From: Hymenobacter sp. YC55
Lineage (GTDB): Bacteria; Bacteroidota; Bacteroidia; Cytophagales; Hymenobacteraceae
Length of the DNA stretch: 64,000 nucleotides
NCBI RefSeq assembly: GCF_029433095.1
Contig: NZ_JARNTX010000006.1
Span: forward strand, 124,001-188,000
Direction of reading: 5' to 3'
This document shows, one piece after another, positions 54,649 to 63,196 of the stretch. A program made the position numbers and the translations under genes. The stretch's first letter is position 1. Each line of letters opens with the position of its first letter. The notes under the pieces were generated by a model. The model saw nothing but the letters and a program-made list of their open reading frames with translations, did not search any database and had not been told where the DNA came from.

Positions 54649-55141
54649 GTGAAGGAGTTGGTGAAAAGAAAGGTGAGAGGGCAAAGGGTAAAAAGAGGAG
54701 AACTTTAACTGCAAGTTGAAACCGCGAAAAAGCCCACAGAAATCGTTTGCAATTAAAGGCCTAAACGTTTTGGCATGAATCGTTGAAATCAGAATGAGAA
54801 AGCAAGGAAACGTGAAGGCAAACCGGTAAGAAACCAATGAGGCAGGGAATTGCCACGCAGTATTGGTGTAAGGCGCAGAACAGGATAGTTGCTAAAGGTG
54901 TGGTTAGCAGCTATTCAGAGCGGTACCCATCTAGCTTGGAAAAACCTAGTCAGATGGTTCATTGAGGTGATTATGGCGAAAATATCTAGGTTTTATTTCG
55001 ATCTACCAAAATATGCTAAAGCCTTTTAGCATATTTGCTCAGCTCGTTCGGATGCTTGCCGCGCTTCAAAGCCCAAGTGTTTATAGGGTTAATCCTATTT
55101 TTTGCAGCTGTTCCCCTCTTTTATCTTTCTAAAGTACTGGC
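54649..55141. promoter_or_regulatory. divergent control region between unit B and unit C
   Basis: About 490 bp between the SusC start (minus) and the GH92 start (plus). It contains a near-palindrome CCTAAACGTTTTGG at 54760-54773, 112 bp before the SusC start, with the central CG of LacI-type operators, and a longer palindrome at 55009-55036 near the GH92 gene. Confidence 0.6.
55009..55036. promoter_or_regulatory. 28-bp palindromic operator upstream of GH92 (TGCTAAA half-sites)
   Basis: Perfect 12-bp arms (AAATATGCTAAA / TTTAGCATATTT) around GCCT. The 18-bp core TGCTAAAGCCTTTTAGCA (55014-55031) has the same length and half-sites as the two operators before the third SusC at 63,062 and 63,102. 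It lies about 105 bp before the GH92 start. A LacI gene follows GH92 directly. Confidence 0.7.
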
Positions 55142-57430
55142 ATGCGTATAGTTCTTCCTCGTACCAAACAGATACTCGGCCGCTCGCGCCACTGGTTGCT
55201 TACTTGTTGGCTCCTGCTCGGTTGTTCAGCGCTAGTCGAAGCGCAAAATGGTAAGCTCACTACCCACGTTGATCCTATGATTGGCACGGGTGGCCACGGA
55301 CACGTCTTTCTGGGGGCCAATGTGCCTTTCGGAGCCGTGCAGGTTGGGCCACAGAATATCTTTAAAGGCTGGGACTGGTGCTCTGGCTATCATTACTCCG
55401 ACAGCTTAATCACTGGCTTTTCGCATACGCACTTGAGTGGCACCGGTGCATCCGACCTGGGCGACGTACTGATAATGCCTTACACTGGCCCTATCAAAAC
55501 CGACAAAGGCCAGCAGAAAGTCCCGCACCAAGGCTACTTATCGCGTTTCTCGCATGCGCGTGAAACCGCCCGTCCGGGGTACTATGCCGTCACACTGGAC
55601 GATTATAACATTCGGGCCGAGCTAACCAGCAGCGCACGGGTAGGCTTCCACCGCTATACGTTTCCGGCAAATAGCCAGGAAGCCCACGTCATTGTTGATC
55701 TAAAAGAAGGCATTGATGATAAAGCTACCGACAGCTATATAGAACAGGTTGATCCGCAAACGTTTGTTGGCTACCGTTTCTCTAAGGGCTGGGCTAAAGA
55801 TCAGCGAGTATATTTTGCCATTAAGACTTCGGCACCGGTGCCGCAATTCGCCGTCTACAATGAGGCGCAGCAACTCACGGGCAAGTCGGGCAAGGGCGTG
55901 GCCATAAAGGGGGTATTCAGCTTCTCTAAAACGCCCGGCACATTGCAAATGAAAGTGGGTATTTCACCGGTGAGCACGGAAAATGCGCTTGCTAACATCC
56001 AAGCGGAAATACCTGGGTGGGATTTCGCCAAAGTGCAGCAGGCTGCTGATGCGCAGTGGAACAAAGAGCTAAGCAAAGTGACGATTGAAACCAAGGACCC
56101 AACGGCCCAGCGCATTTTCTATACGTCTATGTACCATGCGCTATTTGCGCCCGCGCTCTTCAACGATGCCAATGGTGACTACCGCGGCACCGATAGGCAG
56201 GTATACCCCAAAGCGCCGTTCGTTAACTATACCACGTTTTCGCTCTGGGACACCTACCGTACCGAGCACTCCCTGTTTACATTGGTGCAGCCGGAACGCG
56301 TCAACGACATGATGCAGTCCATGCTGGCTATTCATAAGCAGCAAGGCAAACTGCCCATCTGGCACCTGATGGGCAGCGAAACCAATACCATGGTGGGCTA
56401 CAGCGCTGTGCCAGCCCTTGCCGAAGCCTACCTGAAAGGCACGCCCGGCCTCGACGGCAACCAGGTGCTAGCCGCTATGATAGCTTCCAGCACCCGCGAC
56501 GACCAGGGAGTTAAATACCTCACGTCGATGGGCTTCATTCCCGCCGATAAGGAGAGCGAGTCGGTGGCGAAGGCGCTGGAATACGCCATTGATGATTGGA
56601 GTATCGCGCAAGTAGCCAAGAAGCTCGGCAAGATGGACGACTATAAAACGTATAGCGCCCGCGCCAAATACTACCAGAAGTACTTCGACCCGCGCACCCG
56701 CTTTATGCGCGGCCTTACCACCGACGGCAAGTTTCAGTTGCCCTTCGACCCTATCCAATCTATTCACCGCCAAAACAACTACACCGAAGGCAATGCCTGG
56801 CAATACACTTGGCTGGTGCCCCACGATGTACCCGGCTTAATCAAGTTGTTCGGCAGCGAGGCCGCTTTCACGCAGAAACTCGACAGCCTCTTCCTCGTGC
56901 AAGGTAGCTTGGGCGAAAGCGCTTCGCCGGATATTTCGGGTCTGATTGGGATGTATGCGCACGGCAACGAGCCGAGCCACGCCACAGTGTACTTGTACCC
57001 ATATGCCGGCCAGCAATGGAAAACCGCCGAAAAAGTGCGGCAAGTATTGCGGGAAATGTACCTGGACAAGCCCGATGGCATCAGCGGCAACGAAGACTGT
57101 GGGCAAATGTCGGCCTGGTACATCTTGTCGGCGATGGGGTTCTACCCCGTTTCTCCAAGCAGTGGGGCCTATGTGTTAGGCAGCCCTATCGTCGATAAGG
57201 CAACTATCCAGGTGGGCAAGGGAAAAACATTTATCGTGGACGTTAAAAACAATGGCCCGCAAAACCCTTATATTCAGTCGGCCACCCTCAACGGTAAATC
57301 CTATCCGAACAGTTACTTGCTACACAAAGACATTGTAGCCGGGGGCACCCTGCAATTGACTATGGGGCCACAGCCAAACCGCGCGTTTGGTGCTAACATT
57401 GCTAACCGGCCCCGCGAGACATATAACTAA
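55142..57430 (+). CDS. GH92 alpha-mannosidase (unit C)
   Basis: A 762-residue GH92 enzyme, the most canonical of the three. Signal peptide (LLTCWLLLGCSALVEAQ). N-terminal sandwich: HVDPMIGTGGHGHVFLGANV, then FGAVQVGP, FKGWDWCSGYHYSD and ITGFSHTHLSGTGASDLGDV. Barrel: FSLWDTYRTEHSLFTLVQPE, EGNAWQYTWLVPHDVPGLIK, YAHGNEPSHATVYLYPYAGQ and ISGNEDCGQMSAWYILSAMG, the last carrying the active-site acids. It should remove alpha-1,2 or 1,3-linked mannose. It is preceded by a palindromic operator and followed after 39 bp by a LacI gene, so the pair probably forms an autoregulated unit. Confidence 0.96.
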   Translation: MRIVLPRTKQILGRSRHWLLTCWLLLGCSALVEAQNGKLTTHVDPMIGTGGHGHVFLGANVPFGAVQVGPQNIFKGWDWCSGYHYSDSLITGFSHTHLSGTGASDLGDVLIMPYTGPIKTDKGQQKVPHQGYLSRFSHARETARPGYYAVTLDDYNIRAELTSSARVGFHRYTFPANSQEAHVIVDLKEGIDDKATDSYIEQVDPQTFVGYRFSKGWAKDQRVYFAIKTSAPVPQFAVYNEAQQLTGKSGKGVAIKGVFSFSKTPGTLQMKVGISPVSTENALANIQAEIPGWDFAKVQQAADAQWNKELSKVTIETKDPTAQRIFYTSMYHALFAPALFNDANGDYRGTDRQVYPKAPFVNYTTFSLWDTYRTEHSLFTLVQPERVNDMMQSMLAIHKQQGKLPIWHLMGSETNTMVGYSAVPALAEAYLKGTPGLDGNQVLAAMIASSTRDDQGVKYLTSMGFIPADKESESVAKALEYAIDDWSIAQVAKKLGKMDDYKTYSARAKYYQKYFDPRTRFMRGLTTDGKFQLPFDPIQSIHRQNNYTEGNAWQYTWLVPHDVPGLIKLFGSEAAFTQKLDSLFLVQGSLGESASPDISGLIGMYAHGNEPSHATVYLYPYAGQQWKTAEKVRQVLREMYLDKPDGISGNEDCGQMSAWYILSAMGFYPVSPSSGAYVLGSPIVDKATIQVGKGKTFIVDVKNNGPQNPYIQSATLNGKSYPNSYLLHKDIVAGGTLQLTMGPQPNRAFGANIANRPRETYN

Positions 57431-57469
57431 GGGAACTGGAAGACACGAGTCTGCCCACTGCAAAAAAGA

Positions 57470-58522
57470 TTGGAGTTGAAAAAGCGAATACTAATTCACG
57501 ACATTGCCAAACACTTAGACGTGTCCATTGCGACCGTATCGCTGGTGCTGAACGGCAGAGCGAAAGAGAAGCGCATCAGTGATGTGCTAGCCGAACGGGT
57601 GTTGAATTACGTGAACGAAGTAGGCTACAAGCCCAATCAACTGGCCAAAAGTCTGCGCTCAGGTAAAACGCACGTTTTGGGCTTGGTTGTGGAAGACATT
57701 GCCAATCCATTTTTTGCCACGGTTGCTAGGCTAATCGAGCGAAAGGCCCTCGAAAACGGCTACCACATTATCTATTGTAGCACCAACAGGGATACGGCCA
57801 TGACCAAGGACATCCTCACGATGTTTGAGGAGCGGCATGTGGATGGCTACGTTCTGGCCTTGCCCGAAGGTCTTGAAAGCGAAGTGAGTGCCCTCGTGCG
57901 GAGCGGCAAACCCCTGGTTATGTTCGACCGAGTGCTTTCGGGGGTGCCGGCCAATGCGGTAGTAGTGGATGGGGCAACAGGCATGTACGAAGCTGCTCAG
58001 CATCTGCTGGCGCAAGGTTATAAGTCTATTGCCCTGATTACGATTATGCACGGGCAGACGCAGATGATAACCCGCCGGCAGGGGTATGCACAAGCCCTGC
58101 GGGAGCACAACCTGCCTGAATTGGTGAGCGAAATTGAGTTGGATCAAGAGCCTGCGCAAATAGTCGGGCAGATGGAGTCTTTCTTTCAGGCCCATCCGCA
58201 CTGCGAAGCGGTATTGTTTACAACCAATTACCTGGGCTTGTATGGTTTAGAGGCACTAAACCGCTTGGGGTGGTCGGTTCCAAACCGTATTGCCGTTATT
58301 TCCTTCGATGACAACGCCTTATTTCGGCTCTATTCTCCACCTATTACGGTAGTAGCCCAGCCGCTAGAAGTAATGGCGGAGGAAATTATAAAGGTGCTGC
58401 TAACGGCACTAAAGGGCGCCAAACCAACCAACGGAATGGTGCTGCTGCAGCTAACTCCCAAGTTGCTGATTCGGCAGTCTTCCATTCGCCCCTCCGAATC
58501 TACTCGCGCCAATTTGAAATAG
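57470..58522 (+). CDS. LacI-family transcriptional regulator (1)
   Basis: A 350-residue regulator. The HTH (about 9-32) reads IHDIAKHLDVSIATVSLVLN, followed by the hinge helix NQLAKSLRSGKTHVLGLVVE. The rest is a periplasmic-binding-protein-like sensor (VLGLVVEDIANPFFATVARL, GKPLVMFDRV, IAVISFDDNALFRLYSPPIT). The frame starts with TTG at 57,470; a second TTG is two codons on, and no ATG is available. It follows the GH92 gene closely and so should sense a mannoside and control the GH92 operator and perhaps unit B. Confidence 0.92.
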   Translation: MELKKRILIHDIAKHLDVSIATVSLVLNGRAKEKRISDVLAERVLNYVNEVGYKPNQLAKSLRSGKTHVLGLVVEDIANPFFATVARLIERKALENGYHIIYCSTNRDTAMTKDILTMFEERHVDGYVLALPEGLESEVSALVRSGKPLVMFDRVLSGVPANAVVVDGATGMYEAAQHLLAQGYKSIALITIMHGQTQMITRRQGYAQALREHNLPELVSEIELDQEPAQIVGQMESFFQAHPHCEAVLFTTNYLGLYGLEALNRLGWSVPNRIAVISFDDNALFRLYSPPITVVAQPLEVMAEEIIKVLLTALKGAKPTNGMVLLQLTPKLLIRQSSIRPSESTRANLK

Positions 58523-58696
58523 AGAGAGTAACCGGAATTGCTTTATCGGGAGTGGTACCTCTGCAACCTGACTTGGGCTAAACATGCCCAAGAAAGGAGC
58601 AGGAACATCCCTTGTGTAAGCATTTGCTCATAGAAAATTACGCCTTCCAGGCTAACCTGTTTTTTAACTCCCTACCCATATTAGTTTCATTAACCT

Positions 58697-60439
58697 ATGA
58701 GCACGTTTCAGATCAAGAAATCGGGCACCGTCTACGATGCCATCATTGTTGGTTCAGGCGCAGGAGGCGGGATGGCCGGCTACGTGTTAGCGCACGCCGG
58801 CTTAAAAGTATTGATGTTGGAAGCCGGATCGTATTTCGACCCCGCTATTGATGCCCAGCAACTGAAATTCCCATACGAGTCGCCGCGCCGGGGGGCTTCT
58901 ACCACCAGGCCCTTCGGGGATTTCGACGCCGCTTATGGCGGGTGGGAATTGGAAGGAGAGCCCTATACCACCAAAGACAAAACTGAATTCAACTGGTTTC
59001 GGGCGCGCATGCTAGGTGGCCGCACCAACCACTGGGGGCGCATCTCGTTGCGCATGGGTCCCAAAGATTTCAAGAGCCACCACATCGACGGCCTCACCGA
59101 CGACTGGCCCATCACCTACGAGGAAGTGAAACCCTTCTACGACAAGGTTGACCGCCTTATTGGCATATATGGCACCGTTGAAGGCCTAGAAGACGAACCC
59201 GATGGTATTTTCATGGCGCCGCCCAAGCCGCGCCTCAACGAGCTGTTCATTAAGCGTGGGGCCGAAAAAGCAGGGGTAAAAGTGATACCCGGCCGTGGTT
59301 CGGTACTGACCGAAAGCTTGCCCAACAACAAAGACCGGGGTGCCTGTTTTTACTGCGGACAGTGCGGCCGCGGTTGCAAGGTGTACGGAGACTTTTCGGC
59401 TTCCTCGTGCTTGGTGATTCCCGCCGTGAAAACCGGCAACTTGAAAGTCCTCACCAATGCCATGGTGCGCGAGGTGCTGACCGGGCCCAACGGACTAGCC
59501 ACCGGCGTGTCTTACGTAGATAAGAACGACTTGCAAGAATATCAGGTCCTGGGCAAGATGGTTATCCTGGGTGCCAGTGCCGCAGAGTCGGCTAGGCTAT
59601 TGCTCAACTCTGTTTCCAGCAACCACCCAAACGGACTAGCCAACAGCAGCGGGGTAGTAGGGAAATACCTACACGACTCCACGGGAGCTAGCCTCAGCGG
59701 CTTTTTACCACAGCTGATGGACCGAAAACGCTACAACGAAGACGGGGTAGGTAGCGTCCATATCTACACGCCTTGGTGGCTGGACAACAAAAAGCTGGAT
59801 TTCCCCCGCGGCTACCACATCGAATATGGCGGCGGCATGCGCATGCCTTCCTACGGCTTCGCCAACAACATCCAAAACATCAACGGGCTGGTGCCCGGCC
59901 GCGACGGCAAAATGAAAGAAGCCGGGGGCTTCGGAGCATCATTGAAAGACGACTACCGCCGCTTCTATGGCTCGCAAGTCGGAATGGCTGGCCGGGGCAC
60001 TGCCATTGCCCGCGCCGACAATTACTGCGAAATCGACCACGACGTGGTGGATAAATACGGCATCCCCGTGCTCAAATTCCATTACAACTGGACCGACGCC
60101 GAAATTAAGCAGGCCAAGCACATGCAGGAAACTTTCCAGTCTATCATGCATGAAATGGGTGCCATCATCACGTCGAAAATTCCAGGTCCCGAAACGAACT
60201 ATGGCCTAGAGGCGCCCGGAAAAATCATCCACGAAGTGGGTACGGTACGGATGGGCGACGACCCGAAAAAATCGGCCCTCAACAAATGGTGCCAGGCGCA
60301 CGACTGCAAAAACCTGTTCGTGGTGGATGCAGCTCCATTCGTGCAACAAGGCGACAAAAATGCCACATGGACCATTTTGGCGCTGTCCATGCGCACGAGT
60401 GAGTACATATTGGAGCAGCGGAAAAAACTATCTGTGTAA
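58697..60439 (+). CDS. GMC-family oxidoreductase (glycoside 3-dehydrogenase-like large subunit)
   Basis: A 580-residue FAD enzyme of the glucose-methanol-choline family. FAD-binding GSGAGG is at residues 19-24 (AIIVGSGAGGGMAGYVLAHA), and the second FAD contact is RMLGGRTNHWGR. A Cys-rich stretch CFYCGQCGRGC at about 216-226 may hold an iron-sulfur cluster, as in other sugar dehydrogenases with a small subunit. The catalytic region is IIHEVGTVRMGDDPKKSALN, with the end FVVDAAPFVQQGDKNATWTI. No signal peptide is seen, so export would need the Tat-carrying small subunit encoded 20 bp downstream. It probably oxidises a sugar at C3. Confidence 0.87.
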   Translation: MSTFQIKKSGTVYDAIIVGSGAGGGMAGYVLAHAGLKVLMLEAGSYFDPAIDAQQLKFPYESPRRGASTTRPFGDFDAAYGGWELEGEPYTTKDKTEFNWFRARMLGGRTNHWGRISLRMGPKDFKSHHIDGLTDDWPITYEEVKPFYDKVDRLIGIYGTVEGLEDEPDGIFMAPPKPRLNELFIKRGAEKAGVKVIPGRGSVLTESLPNNKDRGACFYCGQCGRGCKVYGDFSASSCLVIPAVKTGNLKVLTNAMVREVLTGPNGLATGVSYVDKNDLQEYQVLGKMVILGASAAESARLLLNSVSSNHPNGLANSSGVVGKYLHDSTGASLSGFLPQLMDRKRYNEDGVGSVHIYTPWWLDNKKLDFPRGYHIEYGGGMRMPSYGFANNIQNINGLVPGRDGKMKEAGGFGASLKDDYRRFYGSQVGMAGRGTAIARADNYCEIDHDVVDKYGIPVLKFHYNWTDAEIKQAKHMQETFQSIMHEMGAIITSKIPGPETNYGLEAPGKIIHEVGTVRMGDDPKKSALNKWCQAHDCKNLFVVDAAPFVQQGDKNATWTILALSMRTSEYILEQRKKLSV

Positions 60440-60459
60440 AGCCCTATACCCAACTTCCA

Positions 60460-61086
60460 ATGAAAAGACGTGATTCGCTGAAAGCCATAGGCTTAACTGC
60501 CCTCTCGACGGGGTTGTTGCTCGATGCTTGCAAAACCGATGTCAGTAAGACCACTGAGAAAGCCGCCGCCCCTGCCCCCGCTGCCGATACAGCCGGTAAG
60601 CAGGCGTTTGAGATAGAGCGGGACAAAAAATTACATGCGGAAACGTTCTTTACTCCGCACGAAATGGCCACGATTACCGTATTGACTGATATTATTATTC
60701 CCAAAGACGAGAAATCGGGCAGTGCCTCCGAAGCCAAAGTGCCCGAGTTTATAGAGTTTATTGCAAAGGATATTCCCGAGCACCAAGTACCGTTGCGCGG
60801 CGGTTTGCGCTGGCTGGATGTGCAGTGCTCGAACCGTTACCAGCACGCGTTTGTGGACTGTACCCCGCAGCAGCAAATCGAAATGGTCAGTGAAATAGCG
60901 TATCCGCTCAAAGCCAAGCGCGAAATGAAGCAAGGAGTGACTTTCTTCAACCGTATGCGTGATTTGACAGCAAGCGGATTCTTCACCAGCAAAATGGGAA
61001 TTGCGGATATAGGGTATGTCGGCAACAAGCCCAACCGGTGGGAAGGAGTGCCGGAAGACGTGCTCAAGCAATACGGAATGGCGTAG
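60460..61086 (+). CDS. gluconate 2-dehydrogenase subunit 3-family protein (Tat lipoprotein)
   Basis: A 208-residue small subunit. The N-terminus MKRRDSLKAIGLTALSTGLL has a twin-arginine motif, and LLLDAC gives a lipobox, so it should be exported folded with the GMC subunit and anchored in a membrane. The domain (about 60-200) shows FFTPHEMATITVLTDIIIPK, VPEFIEFIAKDIPEHQVPLR with GGLRWLDVQ, and VTFFNRMRDLTASGFFTSKM, then YVGNKPNRWEGVPEDVLKQY, all typical. It acts as chaperone or escort of the dehydrogenase. A cytochrome subunit, often the third partner, is not encoded here. Confidence 0.9.
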   Translation: MKRRDSLKAIGLTALSTGLLLDACKTDVSKTTEKAAAPAPAADTAGKQAFEIERDKKLHAETFFTPHEMATITVLTDIIIPKDEKSGSASEAKVPEFIEFIAKDIPEHQVPLRGGLRWLDVQCSNRYQHAFVDCTPQQQIEMVSEIAYPLKAKREMKQGVTFFNRMRDLTASGFFTSKMGIADIGYVGNKPNRWEGVPEDVLKQYGMA

Positions 61087-61189
61087 GTGTGCCACTGGGC
61101 GTCTGCCAATAGTTACTTACTCTATTGGCGTTAGCCAACCTGCCTCTTAGTATAATTCGGCGTAGGTATTTAAAGCAGAGTTAGTTACC

Positions 61190-61224
61190 AACCAACCCGA
61201 GCACGCAGTGCCCGGGTTGGTTTT
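61190..61224 (+). terminator. terminator after the GMC operon
   Basis: Stem ACCAACCCG / CGGGTTGGT with a GCAC/GTGC inner pairing and a TTTT tail, about 105 bp past the small-subunit stop. Confidence 0.8.
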
Positions 61225-61432
61225 GCTGCTGTGCCTACGAGAAGATGTGCATACTACAGCGTAAGTAATAGCGCTTAACTGAAAGCTGCTTATGCAGTTA
61301 CAAACTGTCTGATTTGACTGCTTATACCGTTCTTTTTGTAAATAGAAGCTGGCCTGGGACCAAGTAAATTCCTGCCAGGTACGGACATTTGTGTACTTTA
61401 AATTGAGCAGGAACTGCTTCAACTGTAATCCA

Positions 61433-62461
61433 TTGAGCAAAAAACGCATTTCAATAACCGACATTGCGGAGCAGTTAAGCCTTTCTATTTCAACTGTCTC
61501 CCGAGCCTTAAGTGACCATCCTGGCATCAGCGACGCAACCAAAAAGCGCGTCATAAAGCTGGCCAAAGCGCAGAACTACCAGCCAAACTATATGGCGGCC
61601 GCCTTGCGCAAAGGGCGCAGCAACCTGCTAGGTATTATAGTACCCCATATTGACGGGCACTTTTTCACGATGGTAGTGAAAGGGATAGAGGCCGTGGCTA
61701 GCAAGGCCGGGTTCAACGTACTGATTTGCCAATCAAACGAAGACGTGGCCCACGAGAGCACCAACGTCGACACGCTGATAAATGCGCAAGTAGATGGCAT
61801 TTTGGTTTCTTTGGCCCGCACCACCCGCGACTCTGCGCACTTCGATAAGGTGCTCAAACAGGGCATCCCACTGGTATTTTTCGACCGTATTCTAGAAGGA
61901 AAGCAAGTAAACGCCGTCGTACTCGACGACCGGGAAGGGGGCTACCTTTCCACCAAGCACCTGCTTCAGCAAGGGTATCGGCGCATTGCGCATTTCGGCG
62001 GACCGCAGCATCTCAACATCTATAAGTACCGGCGCTTAGGTTACGAAGATGCGCTCCGCGAAGCTAATCTTCCTATTGAGCCAGCTTATACAGTTATCAA
62101 CGACATGACGTTGGACGATGGTATCGAAGGCATGAAGCAGCTTCTGGATTTGCCTGTTCCTCCTGATGCCGTCTTTTCAGCTAGTGATTTTTCGGCAGTA
62201 GGAGCCCTCCAGTTGCTGAAAAGCAGGCACATCCAGGTGCCACAGGAAATTGCTATATCAGGCTTCAGCAACGAAACCTTCACCGCCCTCACCGAGCCCA
62301 TGATTACTTCCGTGGATCAGCGTTGTGAGCAGATGGGCCAGTCGGCCGTTGAGCTTTTCCTTCAAATTTTAAGAGAAAAGGACGACAACTTTTCTCCTCG
62401 GCGCATAGTGCTACAACCTGATTTGGTTATTCGCAATTCGACTGCACGTAGCGCTTCTTAG
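61433..62461 (+). CDS. LacI-family transcriptional regulator (2)
   Basis: A 342-residue regulator. The HTH (about 7-30) reads ITDIAEQLSLSISTVSRALS, then DHPGISDATKKRVIKLAKAQ and the hinge NYMAAALRKGRSNLLGIIVP. The sensor domain contains GHFFTMVVKGIEAVASKAGF, IPLVFFDRI and IAISGFSNETFTALTEPMIT. The start is taken as the TTG at 61,433; a GTG 14 codons upstream is possible. It lies between the GMC unit and the third SusC, whose upstream region carries two matching 18-bp operators, so it is the likely repressor of that SusC. Confidence 0.92.
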   Translation: MSKKRISITDIAEQLSLSISTVSRALSDHPGISDATKKRVIKLAKAQNYQPNYMAAALRKGRSNLLGIIVPHIDGHFFTMVVKGIEAVASKAGFNVLICQSNEDVAHESTNVDTLINAQVDGILVSLARTTRDSAHFDKVLKQGIPLVFFDRILEGKQVNAVVLDDREGGYLSTKHLLQQGYRRIAHFGGPQHLNIYKYRRLGYEDALREANLPIEPAYTVINDMTLDDGIEGMKQLLDLPVPPDAVFSASDFSAVGALQLLKSRHIQVPQEIAISGFSNETFTALTEPMITSVDQRCEQMGQSAVELFLQILREKDDNFSPRRIVLQPDLVIRNSTARSAS

Positions 62462-63061
62462 GTACGTCAAAGGCTAACAGTGACAAACAGCTGCATCAAC
62501 AAACTCTTGTTTTATATATAATTTTTATAATTCTTATACATACAGCGGATAAGACGAACCTAAGATCTGATGTTGACAAGTTGTGAAATCATATGCATGT
62601 GTTGCTACCCTAACAATTCTCTTATGTGTCCACACTATGCAAACCTTTGTGTAAAAAAAGTTAACCCATTTTACAATGCACTGCTCAAGCCATTGAGTGT
62701 AAGTTTTACCGTTATAAGATCTCACTAAGGAAACAGTTAAATCAATTATTGAATAAGAATAGTTATAATAAATATTGATTTAACCTTGAGTATAAAGGTA
62801 TGCGCAATGGTAAATTGCAATATTAAATGTTTGTAGTGTCGTTTAGTTAATAGTAGTTATTGACTGCTTATATATATAATCACTGATCTACCTTAGGCCA
62901 GTAAATAAGAGTTTCTAAAGTTTTTATTTGGTTTTAAGACAAAGGTTTGCATACTTATCGGCTACTAACTCATCCACTCTATTTCGGGCCGTTTCATTTT
63001 AGCACAGCAAGCAGGTATTACCTGTACTAAATGATGTGTAATAACGGAGTTGTTCAGCACT

Positions 63062-63079
63062 TGCTAAAACGTATTAGCA
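63062..63079. promoter_or_regulatory. LacI-type operator 1 of the third SusC
   Basis: TGCTAAAACGTATTAGCA, an 18-bp palindrome with one mismatched pair and the central CG typical of LacI-family operators. The second copy lies 40 bp further on. Confidence 0.75.
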
Positions 63080-63101
63080 GGCAAATATAATATTGACTTT
63101 T

Positions 63102-63119
63102 TGCTAATACGTTTTAGCA
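63102..63119. promoter_or_regulatory. LacI-type operator 2 of the third SusC
   Basis: TGCTAATACGTTTTAGCA, the exact reverse complement of operator 1, 77 bp before the SusC start. The centres are 40 bp apart, close to four helical turns, so two dimers would sit on the same face of the DNA. Confidence 0.75.
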
Positions 63120-63196
63120 AAGTAGCTGATTCAGGTAGCTAAGCTTGCTGTGCTTTCGCTTATAGTTCCATTTCTATTATCAACACCCACACGCTT

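Larger units (their letters stand above)
62462..63196. promoter_or_regulatory. AT-rich intergenic control region before the third SusC
   Basis: About 735 bp, very AT-rich, with no gene. Apart from the operator pair at 63,062-63,119 no other feature was recognised. The core promoter probably overlaps the operators (for example TATAATATTG near 63,086-63,095), but a full consensus pair could not be fixed. Confidence 0.55.

Noticed and set aside
54649..54837. 63-residue extension of the unit B SusC
   Set aside because: It would precede a normal signal peptide and covers a probable operator region.
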